A stretch of DNA of 64,000 nt from a virus, in IMG/VR virus record IMGVR_UViG_3300025660_000003, positions 62,001 through 126,000 of that record; one strand, written 5' to 3'. Position numbers and translations under genes: made by a program. The notes under the pieces were generated by a model. That model worked only from the letters and a program-made list of their open reading frames with translations. It was not told the DNA's origin and ran no database searches. This document shows, in pieces, positions 18,878 to 29,054 of this stretch (the first letter of the stretch is position 1; each line of letters begins with the position of its first letter).

Positions 18878-21800
18878 ATCCCGGCACCCTGACGACAGGG
18901 CACGGCAAGGCGGCTCCTGACGAGATCGCCAAGCGCCCAGAGCTGACCGGGGTGGCTGGCCCTGTGCCGAACATCGGGGAGATCGAACAGACGATCCCCT
19001 CGCTGCCTGGCCAGCTCGCCGTCCAGTCGGTCATCGCCCACATCGACGACCCCAAGGAGGCCCACACCGCCTCTGCCATCGAGCACGACGGTCACCCGGA
19101 CATCCTGTGGTCCAGCAACGTCGAGGGAGCCCTGGACGAGCTGATCGGCACGGTGCTGAAGCGTCCGCCCATGCTCGGCGAGTGGTCGCCGGACACGACC
19201 TTCTCGGGCATCGCGGACTGGGGCTTCCTCAAGCTCCGTGATGGTGGTCTGGAGAACTACACGGGCTCTGGCCTCACGTTCACCGACGCCACGGTGCAGA
19301 ACGACGCGAACGTCTACCCCTACTTGCAGACCTTGACGGGACCGCCACGGGACACTGAGTTCGCCGTCCCGATGACCGACCCCCGGACCGACCACCTGTT
19401 CAACTGGGGCATGGAGTCGCTCGGTGAGCCCGGCATGGGCTACGGCCGGACTCACATCGGGGCCTACACCCGGACCGGCCACATCGCCGTCCCGAATGCG
19501 GCCATCTTCCGCACTGCACGGCTCATTGCCCGTCCGGCAGCGGAGGCTGCGGGCACGGGACGCAACGAGCGTGTTCCGGTGACCATCTCCGGCACCATCT
19601 TCCCGGCAGACCGGGGGGTGCTGGCCCTCATCCACTTCGTCGTGCCTCGCGGCGAAGACCCATCGGACGTGCCGATCTCGTTCCTGGCACAGCCGCTCGT
19701 CACCGATGAGACCAATTTCATGGCCACTCAGGGACGGGTGGTCGCGGCCATCCTCCTGGGCAACGGCATCATCGGCGACAAGTGCCAGGGGGTAGACCCC
19801 TGTGACGATGCCCACCTCTGCGACGGCGACCCCGGCGGCATCTTCGGCCCCGGTGTGGATGCGAGTGGCAACTACGACCCCTTCCAGTTCCCCGGCAGGG
19901 CGAGCGGCCAGTACGACCTGCTGGAGCTGCACCTGGGCGTCAACTCCGATGGCGACGCCCTCAAGACTCCGTGGGACGACCTCGACGGTGACACGGTGGC
20001 AGGAGCGCAGCGGACGCCCACGGCGGTCATCCCGGCTCCCGGCCAGGTCCGCCTCGGCACCGACCCCGACGCAGCTCCCCTGCTCGCGGTGGTCCCGAAC
20101 GGCATCCCCATCCTCGGTGGCACGGTGGACTGTTTCACGGTCCCGCCCATCGCACAGGTGGGCAGCCTGACCCTCCCGATCCACGGGGATGCCATCGTCC
20201 GATCCTCGAACTTCTTCCGCTACCGCCTGCCGGTACTGAAGGACTACTCGCCTGCGACCGGGTTGAAGTGGACTCCCAGAGGCGAACTTCCGACATCCAC
20301 CTTCGAGACGAGCAGGTTCTTCGACGTGGCGGCCCCCTCGTCAGCCACCTACGAGGACGGCACGGTTGTAGGCGCGAGCCTGCGGTCGGCAGGGGTCTAC
20401 GACGACTTCGACGAGGACTACTGGGTCTGGCAGATCGCCCGCTACCGGCAGACGTTCCTGATGCCATCCCTCGCGCTCAAAGACACACGCGAAGAGGCGG
20501 GCACCTACATGCTCGTCCACTTCAAGCGGGAGACCGACTTCGAGTCCTTCGTGCGTGACGCCAGCTTCCCGTGGGACACACCGGCCCCCTACGAGGTCTA
20601 CGGAGCGTCCATCGTGGATCGCCCAGAGTCGGTGGACAACCTGGCGAACGACTGGCCCGCAGCGACGGTCCCGGTGGCCCCGGACGGTCCGGCTCCGGCC
20701 TACGGCTACGCCGCGAACCCGTGGCACAACATCCGCAACCGCATCTACCTGGACCCCCTGGGCGCGGCCGTCCCAGCCCCAACCTCATCGGCCCTCACGT
20801 GGACATCCGCATCAGCTCCGGGTGGGGCGACGGAAGAGGTCATCTGGGTGTCGGGCATCGCCTACTTCACCCCCCGTGACATCGCGACCGGGGCGTCCAG
20901 CGTCACGCTCACCGCCTGCGACATCGACCTGCCAGCGGGCTTCTGGACTTCGTACCGCACGGACTACGCCGACCTGGAGACATGGCCGACCACCGGCCCG
21001 GCTGTCGTGGCTTCGCAGAACCCGGCGATGGTGGCACTCGCTCAGTGGGGCTACGGCCCCGCTCCCGGTGGCCTGCCGCTGAGTTCCCTGACCGTCCCGG
21101 TGGGCGTTTCCCCCGGCGGCTTCATCCCGGCGACGACGTACCAGGAGCAGTTCCGAATCGAAATCCCGTTCACGCACTTGGGCACCGCTGGCGCTGGCCC
21201 GTTCAGCGACATCAATGCACCGCTGGAGATCGACCCGGCATTCTTCACCCTCACCGGAACCATCGTCCTGCTGGGCGATGACACGGACCCGTCCTTCTCC
21301 AGCAACGCGGTCGCGCGGGTTCACTTCCGCCGCCCGCTCAACCACACAGCCGTCGCCTCTGTGAACCTGCCGTACACGGCGGTAGACGGTCACGGGCAGC
21401 TCTTGACCCACACGACCCCCGGCCCGGTGCTGCTGCACACGACCCGGTGGTCCGCTGCGACCCTGGTGGGCGACTACGGCAACTTCCTGGTAGGCGGCCT
21501 AGGTGCGGTGGGGTTCAACACGGCCGCCAAGGACTACACAGAGAGGTTCCTGGACGAGGGCCACCGCTACGTCGCCCTTGCTCCAGGGGGCCTCATCGGT
21601 CACGGCCCCTACACCGCAGCCACCCTCGTAGCTCTCGACGGCCCCGGCATGGGCGGCTGGGCCGGTGGCCCGGTGGAGACCCCGGTGCGGATCTCGCTGG
21701 CAGCAGCAGTAGATCAGTGGGATGCCTCATCGTGGCTGCTGCAAGGACACAACCTCCTCGACCTGTCCGGTCCGACCCCGAGCCACGACGCTCTCCAGGT

Positions 21801-22566
21801 GGCCGGGCTGCCTGACCGGAACCCGCAGATCAAGGACGTGAACACCGTCCCGTTCCCCTCGGCAGGGGTGCTCATCTACCCCCGGACCGACTACTTCGGG
21901 GACGGCTACTTCCCGGACAACACCTTCATCACGGCCAACCAGTTCGACTACAGCGCGGCGGCAGGGCAGCGCAGCTACATCCGCTGCTTCGATGCGGCCT
22001 TCTCCAACCACGCGACCCCTGTGGCCGTGGCAGGGAAGTCGGATCTGGTCATCCGCCTCGATGGCATCACCCTTGCCGACATCACCTACGCGGCTCCTGG
22101 CCCCGGTGGTCTGGCCGTCAACCGCCCCGCCGTGGCCATCAAGGTGCCCGGCCTGACGACGTGGATGGACGCAGGGCGACAGGATGGTGCTGGCCCGAGC
22201 AAACAGGACAACCTGCTGGACGGTGCTGGTTGCCTGGTGTTCGGGAGCGAGACCTACACGTTCACCGACCCGGTGACGGGCTACAAGGGCTGCTACCTCA
22301 AGATCAACGTCGGCCCGGTGGCAGGCTTGTTCATCAACCCGGCCCTGTGGTCGAGCTACACCGTGGGTTCGCCTCTGGGCGAGGCTCCGGTGCTCGTCAA
22401 GGTGTCGATGGATGCCGGGGCGCTGTCCTACAACTTGGAGCACCGGGCCACTGGCGTCGGTACCTTCGAGGCCGGTGTGCGGCCCGGCGGCGAATCCGAC
22501 CAGGTACGAGGTCTGTTCACCATGCGGCTGGTCCACCCCACCGACACCCTGATCGCGTCCGACTGA
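18862..22566 (+). CDS. Tail fibre-like structural protein (1234 aa)
   Basis: The ATG at 18862 lies inside the end of the previous gene (16-nt overlap). The N-terminus contains HTASAIEHDGHPDILWSSN followed by VEGALDELIG, a segment common in phage fibre proteins just after the attachment region. The rest is beta-rich with many Pro/Gly/Asp loops (YRLPVLKDYSPATGLKW; ITSY-like strands) and no visible catalytic motif. It is between two large fibre genes and shares their codon use and composition. Structural/fibre role inferred from context. Confidence 0.55.
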   Translation: MPRIVNPGTLTTGHGKAAPDEIAKRPELTGVAGPVPNIGEIEQTIPSLPGQLAVQSVIAHIDDPKEAHTASAIEHDGHPDILWSSNVEGALDELIGTVLKRPPMLGEWSPDTTFSGIADWGFLKLRDGGLENYTGSGLTFTDATVQNDANVYPYLQTLTGPPRDTEFAVPMTDPRTDHLFNWGMESLGEPGMGYGRTHIGAYTRTGHIAVPNAAIFRTARLIARPAAEAAGTGRNERVPVTISGTIFPADRGVLALIHFVVPRGEDPSDVPISFLAQPLVTDETNFMATQGRVVAAILLGNGIIGDKCQGVDPCDDAHLCDGDPGGIFGPGVDASGNYDPFQFPGRASGQYDLLELHLGVNSDGDALKTPWDDLDGDTVAGAQRTPTAVIPAPGQVRLGTDPDAAPLLAVVPNGIPILGGTVDCFTVPPIAQVGSLTLPIHGDAIVRSSNFFRYRLPVLKDYSPATGLKWTPRGELPTSTFETSRFFDVAAPSSATYEDGTVVGASLRSAGVYDDFDEDYWVWQIARYRQTFLMPSLALKDTREEAGTYMLVHFKRETDFESFVRDASFPWDTPAPYEVYGASIVDRPESVDNLANDWPAATVPVAPDGPAPAYGYAANPWHNIRNRIYLDPLGAAVPAPTSSALTWTSASAPGGATEEVIWVSGIAYFTPRDIATGASSVTLTACDIDLPAGFWTSYRTDYADLETWPTTGPAVVASQNPAMVALAQWGYGPAPGGLPLSSLTVPVGVSPGGFIPATTYQEQFRIEIPFTHLGTAGAGPFSDINAPLEIDPAFFTLTGTIVLLGDDTDPSFSSNAVARVHFRRPLNHTAVASVNLPYTAVDGHGQLLTHTTPGPVLLHTTRWSAATLVGDYGNFLVGGLGAVGFNTAAKDYTERFLDEGHRYVALAPGGLIGHGPYTAATLVALDGPGMGGWAGGPVETPVRISLAAAVDQWDASSWLLQGHNLLDLSGPTPSHDALQVAGLPDRNPQIKDVNTVPFPSAGVLIYPRTDYFGDGYFPDNTFITANQFDYSAAAGQRSYIRCFDAAFSNHATPVAVAGKSDLVIRLDGITLADITYAAPGPGGLAVNRPAVAIKVPGLTTWMDAGRQDGAGPSKQDNLLDGAGCLVFGSETYTFTDPVTGYKGCYLKINVGPVAGLFINPALWSSYTVGSPLGEAPVLVKVSMDAGALSYNLEHRATGVGTFEAGVRPGGESDQVRGLFTMRLVHPTDTLIASD

Positions 22567-22583
22567 TGCGGTGGGGAGCCTAT
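22561..22583 (+). promoter_or_regulatory. Putative late promoter (GCCTAT class)
   Basis: GACTGATGCGGT-N5-GCCTAT at 22561-22583 is nearly identical to the sequence before the 40.87 kb gene (GACTGATGCGGT-N5-GCCTAT at 40823-40845). In both, TGA is the stop of the upstream gene. GCCTAT ends 31 nt before the ATG at 22615, and the 22567-22614 gap holds nothing else. Two independent copies of such a long string make chance unlikely. Confidence 0.5.
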
Positions 22584-22614
22584 AGCCACGCAGAGGCAGA
22601 CGGAGTGAAGTCTG

Positions 22615-25600
22615 ATGGCTGATTACCCACTGACGAAGCTGGACAAGGCGCTCGCACGTCGAGCAGCCACGTCATCGTCGAGGACTGCCTGGCAAGAGCT
22701 GATGGAGCGGTACGACACCGTGCCGTCATCCAAGTCGATTCAGGCTCCTGATGCCATCACGGGCTTCAGCGGCTCGTGGGCGGCCAGCTACGACCTGGGC
22801 GGGGCGCTGCGGGACATGGCGATGGGCGAGAGCCCCGCGCAGATCCAGCGACGCACGAACTTGCTGGGCCAGCCCGGCATGGCCGAGATCAACTTCCGCC
22901 CCTACGACCACGGCACCAACCGGCACGGCAAGTACGGCCCCTCCCTCCTGGGCCACCCCATCTCCTTCCAGGTGGTCGGCCCGACCGCCAAGACTCGCGG
23001 CCTGGTCCACCAGTGGTGGATCTCCGAGGCGGGTGGCATCGACACGTTGAACCTCGACGTGAGTGCAGACATCAACTCGAACGGGGGCTCCCCCAGCACC
23101 CTTCCGGCGGGTGCGGACACCATCAATGAGATCTACGGCACCGGGAAGATCCCGGATGAGGGGCTCTACCTCGTCGTCTCGATGACGGGTGCTGAGGGCG
23201 TCGTCACCGACAACGCCGATGGCTTCGGTGGTACGGACGGCGGACTCGGTGATGGGTTCATCGGTACGAACCCAGGCGTACCCGGCGGGATGGCCGCTCG
23301 TCTGGCGGTCGTCCCCCGCACGGAGTCGGCGAAGTACGAGATCTTCCGCGTCACGGCAATGACGGCGACGACCCTGGTGCTCGACAACGCCAAGCGGCTG
23401 TCCACCTACTTCGACTACAACATCGGAGCGAACGCCCCGGTCATCCGGGCCATCACCCTCATCCGGCCCGCAGCGACTCGGCTGGTGGCGGTCCCCGGCT
23501 CCGGCAGCAAGCAGGGCAGCGAGCAGACATTCGCCTTCGTGCCCCCGGCGACGGCCCTCAACGCGGACTGGCAGCCGGTCTACTCAGAGATCACTGTCGC
23601 GGGCCTCGTTGACCCGTGGACCAGCGGCAAGAGCATGACCGCGAACCCCGCGTGGGGCTTTGCGGCAGATGCCAAGGACTACGACCAGGCGGTCGCACTC
23701 CCGATCCCGGCCCCCGTCAACCGAGGCTCTGGACGGCTCCAGGGCATCAATGGGGAGACGCCACAGCAGCTCCCGCTCGGCCGATTCCGCCTCATCCTGG
23801 ATGCGGCGAGCTACTTCGGCAGCACGCTCGATCTCGGCAAGATCATCCGCATCAACGACATCCGGCGGGTGCTGGGCGGCAACTGGGAGACCTTCGACTC
23901 CGCTCCGGCGACTCATCGAGGCCACCCCCTCCTGGATCGGATGCTTGGGTACTTCGAGATCTACAACACAGGCAACGGCGATCAGGGCGTCGGGGCGAAC
24001 AACTTCTACGACCTGAAGTTCGTCACACAGGTTGACCCCGACACGGGCGTCCCCTTCCTTGGTGGTGCCTCGACCTTCGTGATGGCGACGGGCAGCGGGG
24101 CCGGGGAAGAGGTCCGGTTCCAGTGGACGGTGCATGAGCCCATTTCGACTCTGTGGACTGGCACCTACCTGCACCCGACGCGGCTCGACTCGGCCCGGCT
24201 GAAGAACCTCATCGACCCCCGGTGGGTCAAGCCGACCTTGAAGGGCCGGGAACTCGACGACATGGCCGGTCACACGGCGTTGCCGGACCGGGCCATCTTC
24301 GACACGAGTTCGAGCAACGACGGTGCTGCGGGCAGCAACGCGAATCCGGGCAACCTGATGGACCTCGGTTTCCGGGTGGTCCTGTTCCCCGGCAAGCTCA
24401 GCGATGCTCCCGGCAACGACGTGATCCCGGACTTCGACAACCCCATCGACGCGAACGAGGTCATCCTCGACCCGACGAAGCTGGATGAGAACCAGTTCAT
24501 CGAGGTGGACTACTCCGCAGGGCTCGTCCACCTGTCCCACCCGCCTGTGGTGGGCAGCCAGCTCGTCCCGGTCGCAGGAATCCTGACGGCGGACAACAAC
24601 CCCCGTGGCGAGGCAGTGTTCTTCGCGGCCTGTGTCCCCTTCAGCCGCGAGCCCGGCCAGATGGGCGTGAACCCCCGCCTGACGGCGGGCCGGAGCCTTG
24701 ACCGTGCGGGGAGCTTCTGCGGGCTGGACAGCCCGGAGCCCGTGGATGTCTACGGTGGCCGCATCTTCTGGCCGGGAGACACCGATCCCACACTCCCCAG
24801 TGGTCCCCAGGGCAAGATCCTGCTGAACGCGGAGCTGTCGCCCATCGACCTGCCCCTGACGGGCTTCGTGGACGTGCTGATCGGGGATCTCAACCCGGCG
24901 GGCGACCCCCTCTTCTCCAACAACGCAGAGGAACGGCTCTGCACCTTCGGCTACAGCACCGTCAACTACGCCGACGCGGGCCACGGTTTGCGGACGACCC
25001 TGGAGGGGACGTTCGGCGGTGCCGACCCCACGGCGACCTATGCGGTCGTTCCGGGCATCACCCCGGTCACGGTGGTGCTCCGCAAGAACATCGTCATCCC
25101 GAACACCCCGGACGGGCGTGCTGGGACCGACTACCAGTTCGACACGACCTACGGTCACGCCAAGCGGCCAGCGGCCCTGCGCTTCACGCATGGGGGCCTG
25201 ACCCCTGAGCACGACGGCACGGTCAGCATCTCGACGAAGGACCCCCGCACGGACGCCCATGAGGCGCTGTTCAGCGAGCTGTTCTCGTCATGGTGCATCA
25301 GCGGCGGCATCAACACGACGGGCTTGCCTATCGGCGGCGACACGCTGCACTTCAGCTCTGCGGTCGTGCTCATCCAGGGCATCCGTACCGTCATGCCCGA
25401 GCAGGATGTGACTCTCGCGGTGGCCCCGAACTCGCGGTACGTCTACATCGACGGCAGCACCCCGGCCTGCCCGGTCTGGGCCAGCACGGACTTCTTGCCC
25501 CTGCCCACCGACAACGACGTACTCATGGCGTCGTACACGCACGCAGGCGGGGGCATCCAGACGCTCATCGACCTTCGCGACCCGCTCGTGGACATCGACA

Positions 25601-28203
25601 AGCGGCTGGAAGTCACGGTCGGCAACCCGCAGGGCCACGGACAGCCGGGCGACGCCCACTTCAACGAGCTGGCCGATGCCGTCGCGTTCGTGACGGAGAC
25701 CTACCGGGCCTTCCAGATCTCCGGTGCTCCCGGTGAAGAGGGTCGGGCTCGCCGCATCAAGGTCATCGGGCCGACGCGGGAGGACAACGCCAAGCTCCCC
25801 ATCTCGCCTGCTGGGCTCAACGGGATCATCATCGAGGGTGCCGCCAGGGCTCCTGACGACACCGAGGCGAACCCTCTGTCGATCACCTGGGGAGGCGACG
25901 GAGCCCCTCCGCTGTTCGACCTCTCGGATGTCGCGGGCTGGACGTTCCGCGACCTGGCCTTCCGCTTTGTGCCGGACGGTTCTACTTCGGCGGTGGTGGC
26001 AGAACGCTGCCTGTTCATCACGCGGGATGGCTCGACCCGGAACTGCATCTTCGAGAACATCTACCTTCTCGGGAAGGCCCACGGCTTCTACTACTGCGAC
26101 GACACGACGACCCCAGGTAGCTCGGCCTACGACAACCTGCTGTTCCGCAACTGCGACGCTGGTGAACTGACCGACTTCGCCCTCCGGGTCGAGGACAACA
26201 TCGACGCCAGCAACGCCGACGTGATGAAGGTCGAGGGCTGCGACTTCACGGTGTCCAAGCTGGGCTCCCGTGAGCTGGACGCGACGATCACCAATGGGGC
26301 CATCGTCCACATCGGGACGACCCACGCGGATCGGCTGACCCTCCGTGATTGCAGGCTCATCGGTGGCAACCTCGGCGTCTTCTCGGCTGGCGAAGGCAAC
26401 GTCGTGGACGGCTGCCTCATCCAGAACACCGATCTCCCGGCGATCTGGGCGAAGTCGCACTTCTGGGAGATCAACAACAACGACATCGTGCTCGTCCACA
26501 CTGAGCCAGCAGCGTCCGGGCCGTTGAACCCGGCGAAGGTGGCCGTCTACATCGAGGCAGCCGGGGCTGCGAGGAACGAGATCCACGTCATCAACAACCG
26601 GATCGGACTCAGCGCAGGCGGTGGTCACGTTGACGACGCAGCCATCTACAGCACTGGCACATCGATCAACTGCATCTTCTCCGGCAACTTCGTTGACTAC
26701 AACATCGAGACTGCCACGGCCGTCCACGTCCTCGACAACGACATCGCGGTGGGCGATCTGAGGCCGGGTGCCGGTTGCACCGTCCGGGGCAACGCCGTGG
26801 TCGGCAACATGACCCCCACGGCGGGTCTGTCCAACATCAGCAACAACAACGTCGCTGGCCTGCTGCTGGGTGCTCTCGGCATCAACTGTCGGTACAGCAA
26901 CAACTTGTTCCTCCAGGGCGACGACAACCGCCACATCACGGGAGCGGGCAGCACGTTCCACGGCGACTGGTTCGGAGACCCCACCGACGTATCCTCGGGT
27001 GGTCGGGTCTCTCGTTATGACGACAACACCTTCGTCGGTGTTCACTTCGCAGACGGGTTTGACGACGCTGATGCCACTCGGAAGGACCGCAACATCTTCG
27101 ATGGCTGCGAGATCAACCTCTGGACCGACATCACGATCATCGGGAACTCCACCGTCTTCGTCGGCAACATCATCCAGGCCCAGGACGCCGATCAGGACAT
27201 CTACCTGAAGGGCAACGACAACTCGTTTGTCGGCAACCAGCTCACCATCGACACCCTGTTCCTGGAAGGTCTGGGGGGTGACCCGGACAGCATCACGGTG
27301 GTCGGCAACCACTTCCACCAGAACCCGATCGACCCTGGTGGCCTCTACCTGCTAGCCGACCAGAGCACCGTCAGCGGCAACGTCATCGAGGGCTGGGAGA
27401 CCCGCTCCGGCAACCCGAACAAGTTCTCCATCTTCGTGGAGGGCGACGGGAACGTGGTCACGGGGAACCGCTGCAACAAGGGCATGATGCTCTCGGGCAG
27501 CTCGAACATGGCTACCGGGAACCACGTCGTCACCAACCTGTATCTGGACATCAACGAGAACGCCACGGCGTTCAAGGCCAACACCGTCGATGGTACGGTC
27601 ACCATCAAGGGTGCGGCTGCGGTGCTGGAGTTCAACGACAACCACGTCGGCGGGGCCTTGGCCTACGACGCGGTGGGGAGCTACCTCAACGCCTCGACCT
27701 TCTGTGGCAACCGCATGGGGTCCACCACGATCTTCGCCCCAGACGCGGGGCTCACCCCCTCGCTCAAGGACACGGTCGTCAACGGCAACCACTTCAACGA
27801 CTTCTCCGCTCAGGAGTCCTTGGACTGCACCTTCACGGGGAACCGCTGTCTCGGGAACGTGATCTTCACGAAGGCGGCCGGGCTGCTCTGCAACAACAAC
27901 CGCATCGGCACCAACGGTGCTGCGAGGAACCTCGGCGTCACCGACAGCGACGACTACGTTTGCAACGGCAACTACGTCACGGGCGACATCGTGGTGGACG
28001 ACGCGGGCACGGTGGGCACTGGAGCGGGCATCCTGGTGGGCAACCGGGCGGAAGTCATCGCACAGGGCGGGGCTCCCCGCACGAGTCAGGTCGCCATCGG
28101 CAACCGGACGACCGACGACATCAGCAACACCATCTTCAACACTGCACCGGGCACGGGCGAAAAGGGCATCGCCACACCCTCCAACCTGAACGTCGAGGTC
28201 TAG
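22615..28203 (+). CDS. Tailspike-like protein with long right-handed beta-helix
   Basis: An 1862-residue virion protein. The N-terminal 1000 residues are mixed beta domains. At about residue 1020 a helix (HFNELADAVAFVTETYRAFQ) leads into a right-handed parallel beta-helix that runs almost to the C-terminus. At least fifteen rungs are visible as a repeated 'xxGNxxxxx' turn (FSGNFVDYN, VRGNAVVGN, VVGNHFHQN, VSGNVIEGW, VTGNRCNKG, ATGNHVVTN, VNGNHFNDF, FTGNRCLGN, CNNNRIGTN, CNGNYVTGD), the asparagine ladder of pectate-lyase-like folds. Such folds in tailspikes bind or cut surface polysaccharide. No catalytic Asp/Glu set can be pinned from sequence. It follows a late-type promoter motif and is probably a main receptor-binding or depolymerase candidate. 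Confidence 0.7.
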   Translation: MADYPLTKLDKALARRAATSSSRTAWQELMERYDTVPSSKSIQAPDAITGFSGSWAASYDLGGALRDMAMGESPAQIQRRTNLLGQPGMAEINFRPYDHGTNRHGKYGPSLLGHPISFQVVGPTAKTRGLVHQWWISEAGGIDTLNLDVSADINSNGGSPSTLPAGADTINEIYGTGKIPDEGLYLVVSMTGAEGVVTDNADGFGGTDGGLGDGFIGTNPGVPGGMAARLAVVPRTESAKYEIFRVTAMTATTLVLDNAKRLSTYFDYNIGANAPVIRAITLIRPAATRLVAVPGSGSKQGSEQTFAFVPPATALNADWQPVYSEITVAGLVDPWTSGKSMTANPAWGFAADAKDYDQAVALPIPAPVNRGSGRLQGINGETPQQLPLGRFRLILDAASYFGSTLDLGKIIRINDIRRVLGGNWETFDSAPATHRGHPLLDRMLGYFEIYNTGNGDQGVGANNFYDLKFVTQVDPDTGVPFLGGASTFVMATGSGAGEEVRFQWTVHEPISTLWTGTYLHPTRLDSARLKNLIDPRWVKPTLKGRELDDMAGHTALPDRAIFDTSSSNDGAAGSNANPGNLMDLGFRVVLFPGKLSDAPGNDVIPDFDNPIDANEVILDPTKLDENQFIEVDYSAGLVHLSHPPVVGSQLVPVAGILTADNNPRGEAVFFAACVPFSREPGQMGVNPRLTAGRSLDRAGSFCGLDSPEPVDVYGGRIFWPGDTDPTLPSGPQGKILLNAELSPIDLPLTGFVDVLIGDLNPAGDPLFSNNAEERLCTFGYSTVNYADAGHGLRTTLEGTFGGADPTATYAVVPGITPVTVVLRKNIVIPNTPDGRAGTDYQFDTTYGHAKRPAALRFTHGGLTPEHDGTVSISTKDPRTDAHEALFSELFSSWCISGGINTTGLPIGGDTLHFSSAVVLIQGIRTVMPEQDVTLAVAPNSRYVYIDGSTPACPVWASTDFLPLPTDNDVLMASYTHAGGGIQTLIDLRDPLVDIDKRLEVTVGNPQGHGQPGDAHFNELADAVAFVTETYRAFQISGAPGEEGRARRIKVIGPTREDNAKLPISPAGLNGIIIEGAARAPDDTEANPLSITWGGDGAPPLFDLSDVAGWTFRDLAFRFVPDGSTSAVVAERCLFITRDGSTRNCIFENIYLLGKAHGFYYCDDTTTPGSSAYDNLLFRNCDAGELTDFALRVEDNIDASNADVMKVEGCDFTVSKLGSRELDATITNGAIVHIGTTHADRLTLRDCRLIGGNLGVFSAGEGNVVDGCLIQNTDLPAIWAKSHFWEINNNDIVLVHTEPAASGPLNPAKVAVYIEAAGAARNEIHVINNRIGLSAGGGHVDDAAIYSTGTSINCIFSGNFVDYNIETATAVHVLDNDIAVGDLRPGAGCTVRGNAVVGNMTPTAGLSNISNNNVAGLLLGALGINCRYSNNLFLQGDDNRHITGAGSTFHGDWFGDPTDVSSGGRVSRYDDNTFVGVHFADGFDDADATRKDRNIFDGCEINLWTDITIIGNSTVFVGNIIQAQDADQDIYLKGNDNSFVGNQLTIDTLFLEGLGGDPDSITVVGNHFHQNPIDPGGLYLLADQSTVSGNVIEGWETRSGNPNKFSIFVEGDGNVVTGNRCNKGMMLSGSSNMATGNHVVTNLYLDINENATAFKANTVDGTVTIKGAAAVLEFNDNHVGGALAYDAVGSYLNASTFCGNRMGSTTIFAPDAGLTPSLKDTVVNGNHFNDFSAQESLDCTFTGNRCLGNVIFTKAAGLLCNNNRIGTNGAARNLGVTDSDDYVCNGNYVTGDIVVDDAGTVGTGAGILVGNRAEVIAQGGAPRTSQVAIGNRTTDDISNTIFNTAPGTGEKGIATPSNLNVEV

Positions 28204-28207
28204 CCAA

Positions 28208-29044
28208 ATGAGAATCCTCGTTGACCTGCGCAGCCACCTGTCGGATGCACCGGAGATCATCCAGGTGCAGCGGGTTCCCGTGGAGGGCTCCACTGGTGGC
28301 GAGACCATCAACGGGAAGTACGCCATCCCGGTCCCGTTGAACATGGAGTTCCCCATCGACGGGACGAACTACATCCTGGACGGGGCTGGGGAGATCGACG
28401 GCGGGGACGTGGTGAGCATGAGCTACGCCCACCTCCTCGCCCTCTACCTGCCCTTCGAGAACGTCTACTTCAACCCGCTGCTGACCAGCGACCACGTAGG
28501 CGAGCTGGTCCTCGACCAGTCGTTCCACTTCACCGACCGCAGCGTCTCGCCCCCCGTCCAGTTCTTCCCCCGCTTCCAGACGGGACGGGAAGAGGGCGTC
28601 AGCGACGACGGGCAGATGCCCACGCACACGGCGATGATGCCCGCGAACGCGGCAATGACCCCGGAGCGGCCGGGGCTCATCATCACGGAGCCCATCGACA
28701 TCGGGCCGTTCACGCTCGACTGCGACGACGTGGCGGTGGGTGCCGACGAGTTCATGGTCTTCTGGAAGCTCTACGACTTCACCATCGGGCACGACATCGC
28801 TGGCAACGGGGGTGGGGCACACGCGGGCGTCAACACCCCGGCAGCTCGCCTGCTGGAGGAAACGGATCAGGAGCCCGACGACCTCTCTGTCTTCATCAGC
28901 ACCGACAACGGGGCCAACTGGTGTCAGGTCGGCCTGCTGGAGCCCATCGCCTTCTGCGACAAGACGACCACAGTGCGGCTGGCGTTTATGAACGACTCCC
29001 TCACGGACAAGCTCTTCCTCGCCAGCTTCGCGCTGCTGTTCTGA
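28208..29044 (+). CDS. Small tail/virion protein (278 aa), function unknown
   Basis: Begins 4 nt after the tailspike-like gene and ends 10 nt before the next large tail gene, so it is part of the same transcription unit. It opens MRILVDLRSHLS and is rich in acidic and aromatic residues (GPFTLDCDDVAVGADEFMVF; LSVFISTDNGANWCQVGLL), suggesting a compact beta domain. A Met/Thr-rich stretch at about 138-155 (PTHTAMMPANAAMTP) may be a linker. No family recognised; a chaperone or small structural partner of the adjacent tailspike is possible. Confidence 0.5.
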   Translation: MRILVDLRSHLSDAPEIIQVQRVPVEGSTGGETINGKYAIPVPLNMEFPIDGTNYILDGAGEIDGGDVVSMSYAHLLALYLPFENVYFNPLLTSDHVGELVLDQSFHFTDRSVSPPVQFFPRFQTGREEGVSDDGQMPTHTAMMPANAAMTPERPGLIITEPIDIGPFTLDCDDVAVGADEFMVFWKLYDFTIGHDIAGNGGGAHAGVNTPAARLLEETDQEPDDLSVFISTDNGANWCQVGLLEPIAFCDKTTTVRLAFMNDSLTDKLFLASFALLF

Positions 29045-29054
29045 AGGTAGGAAA

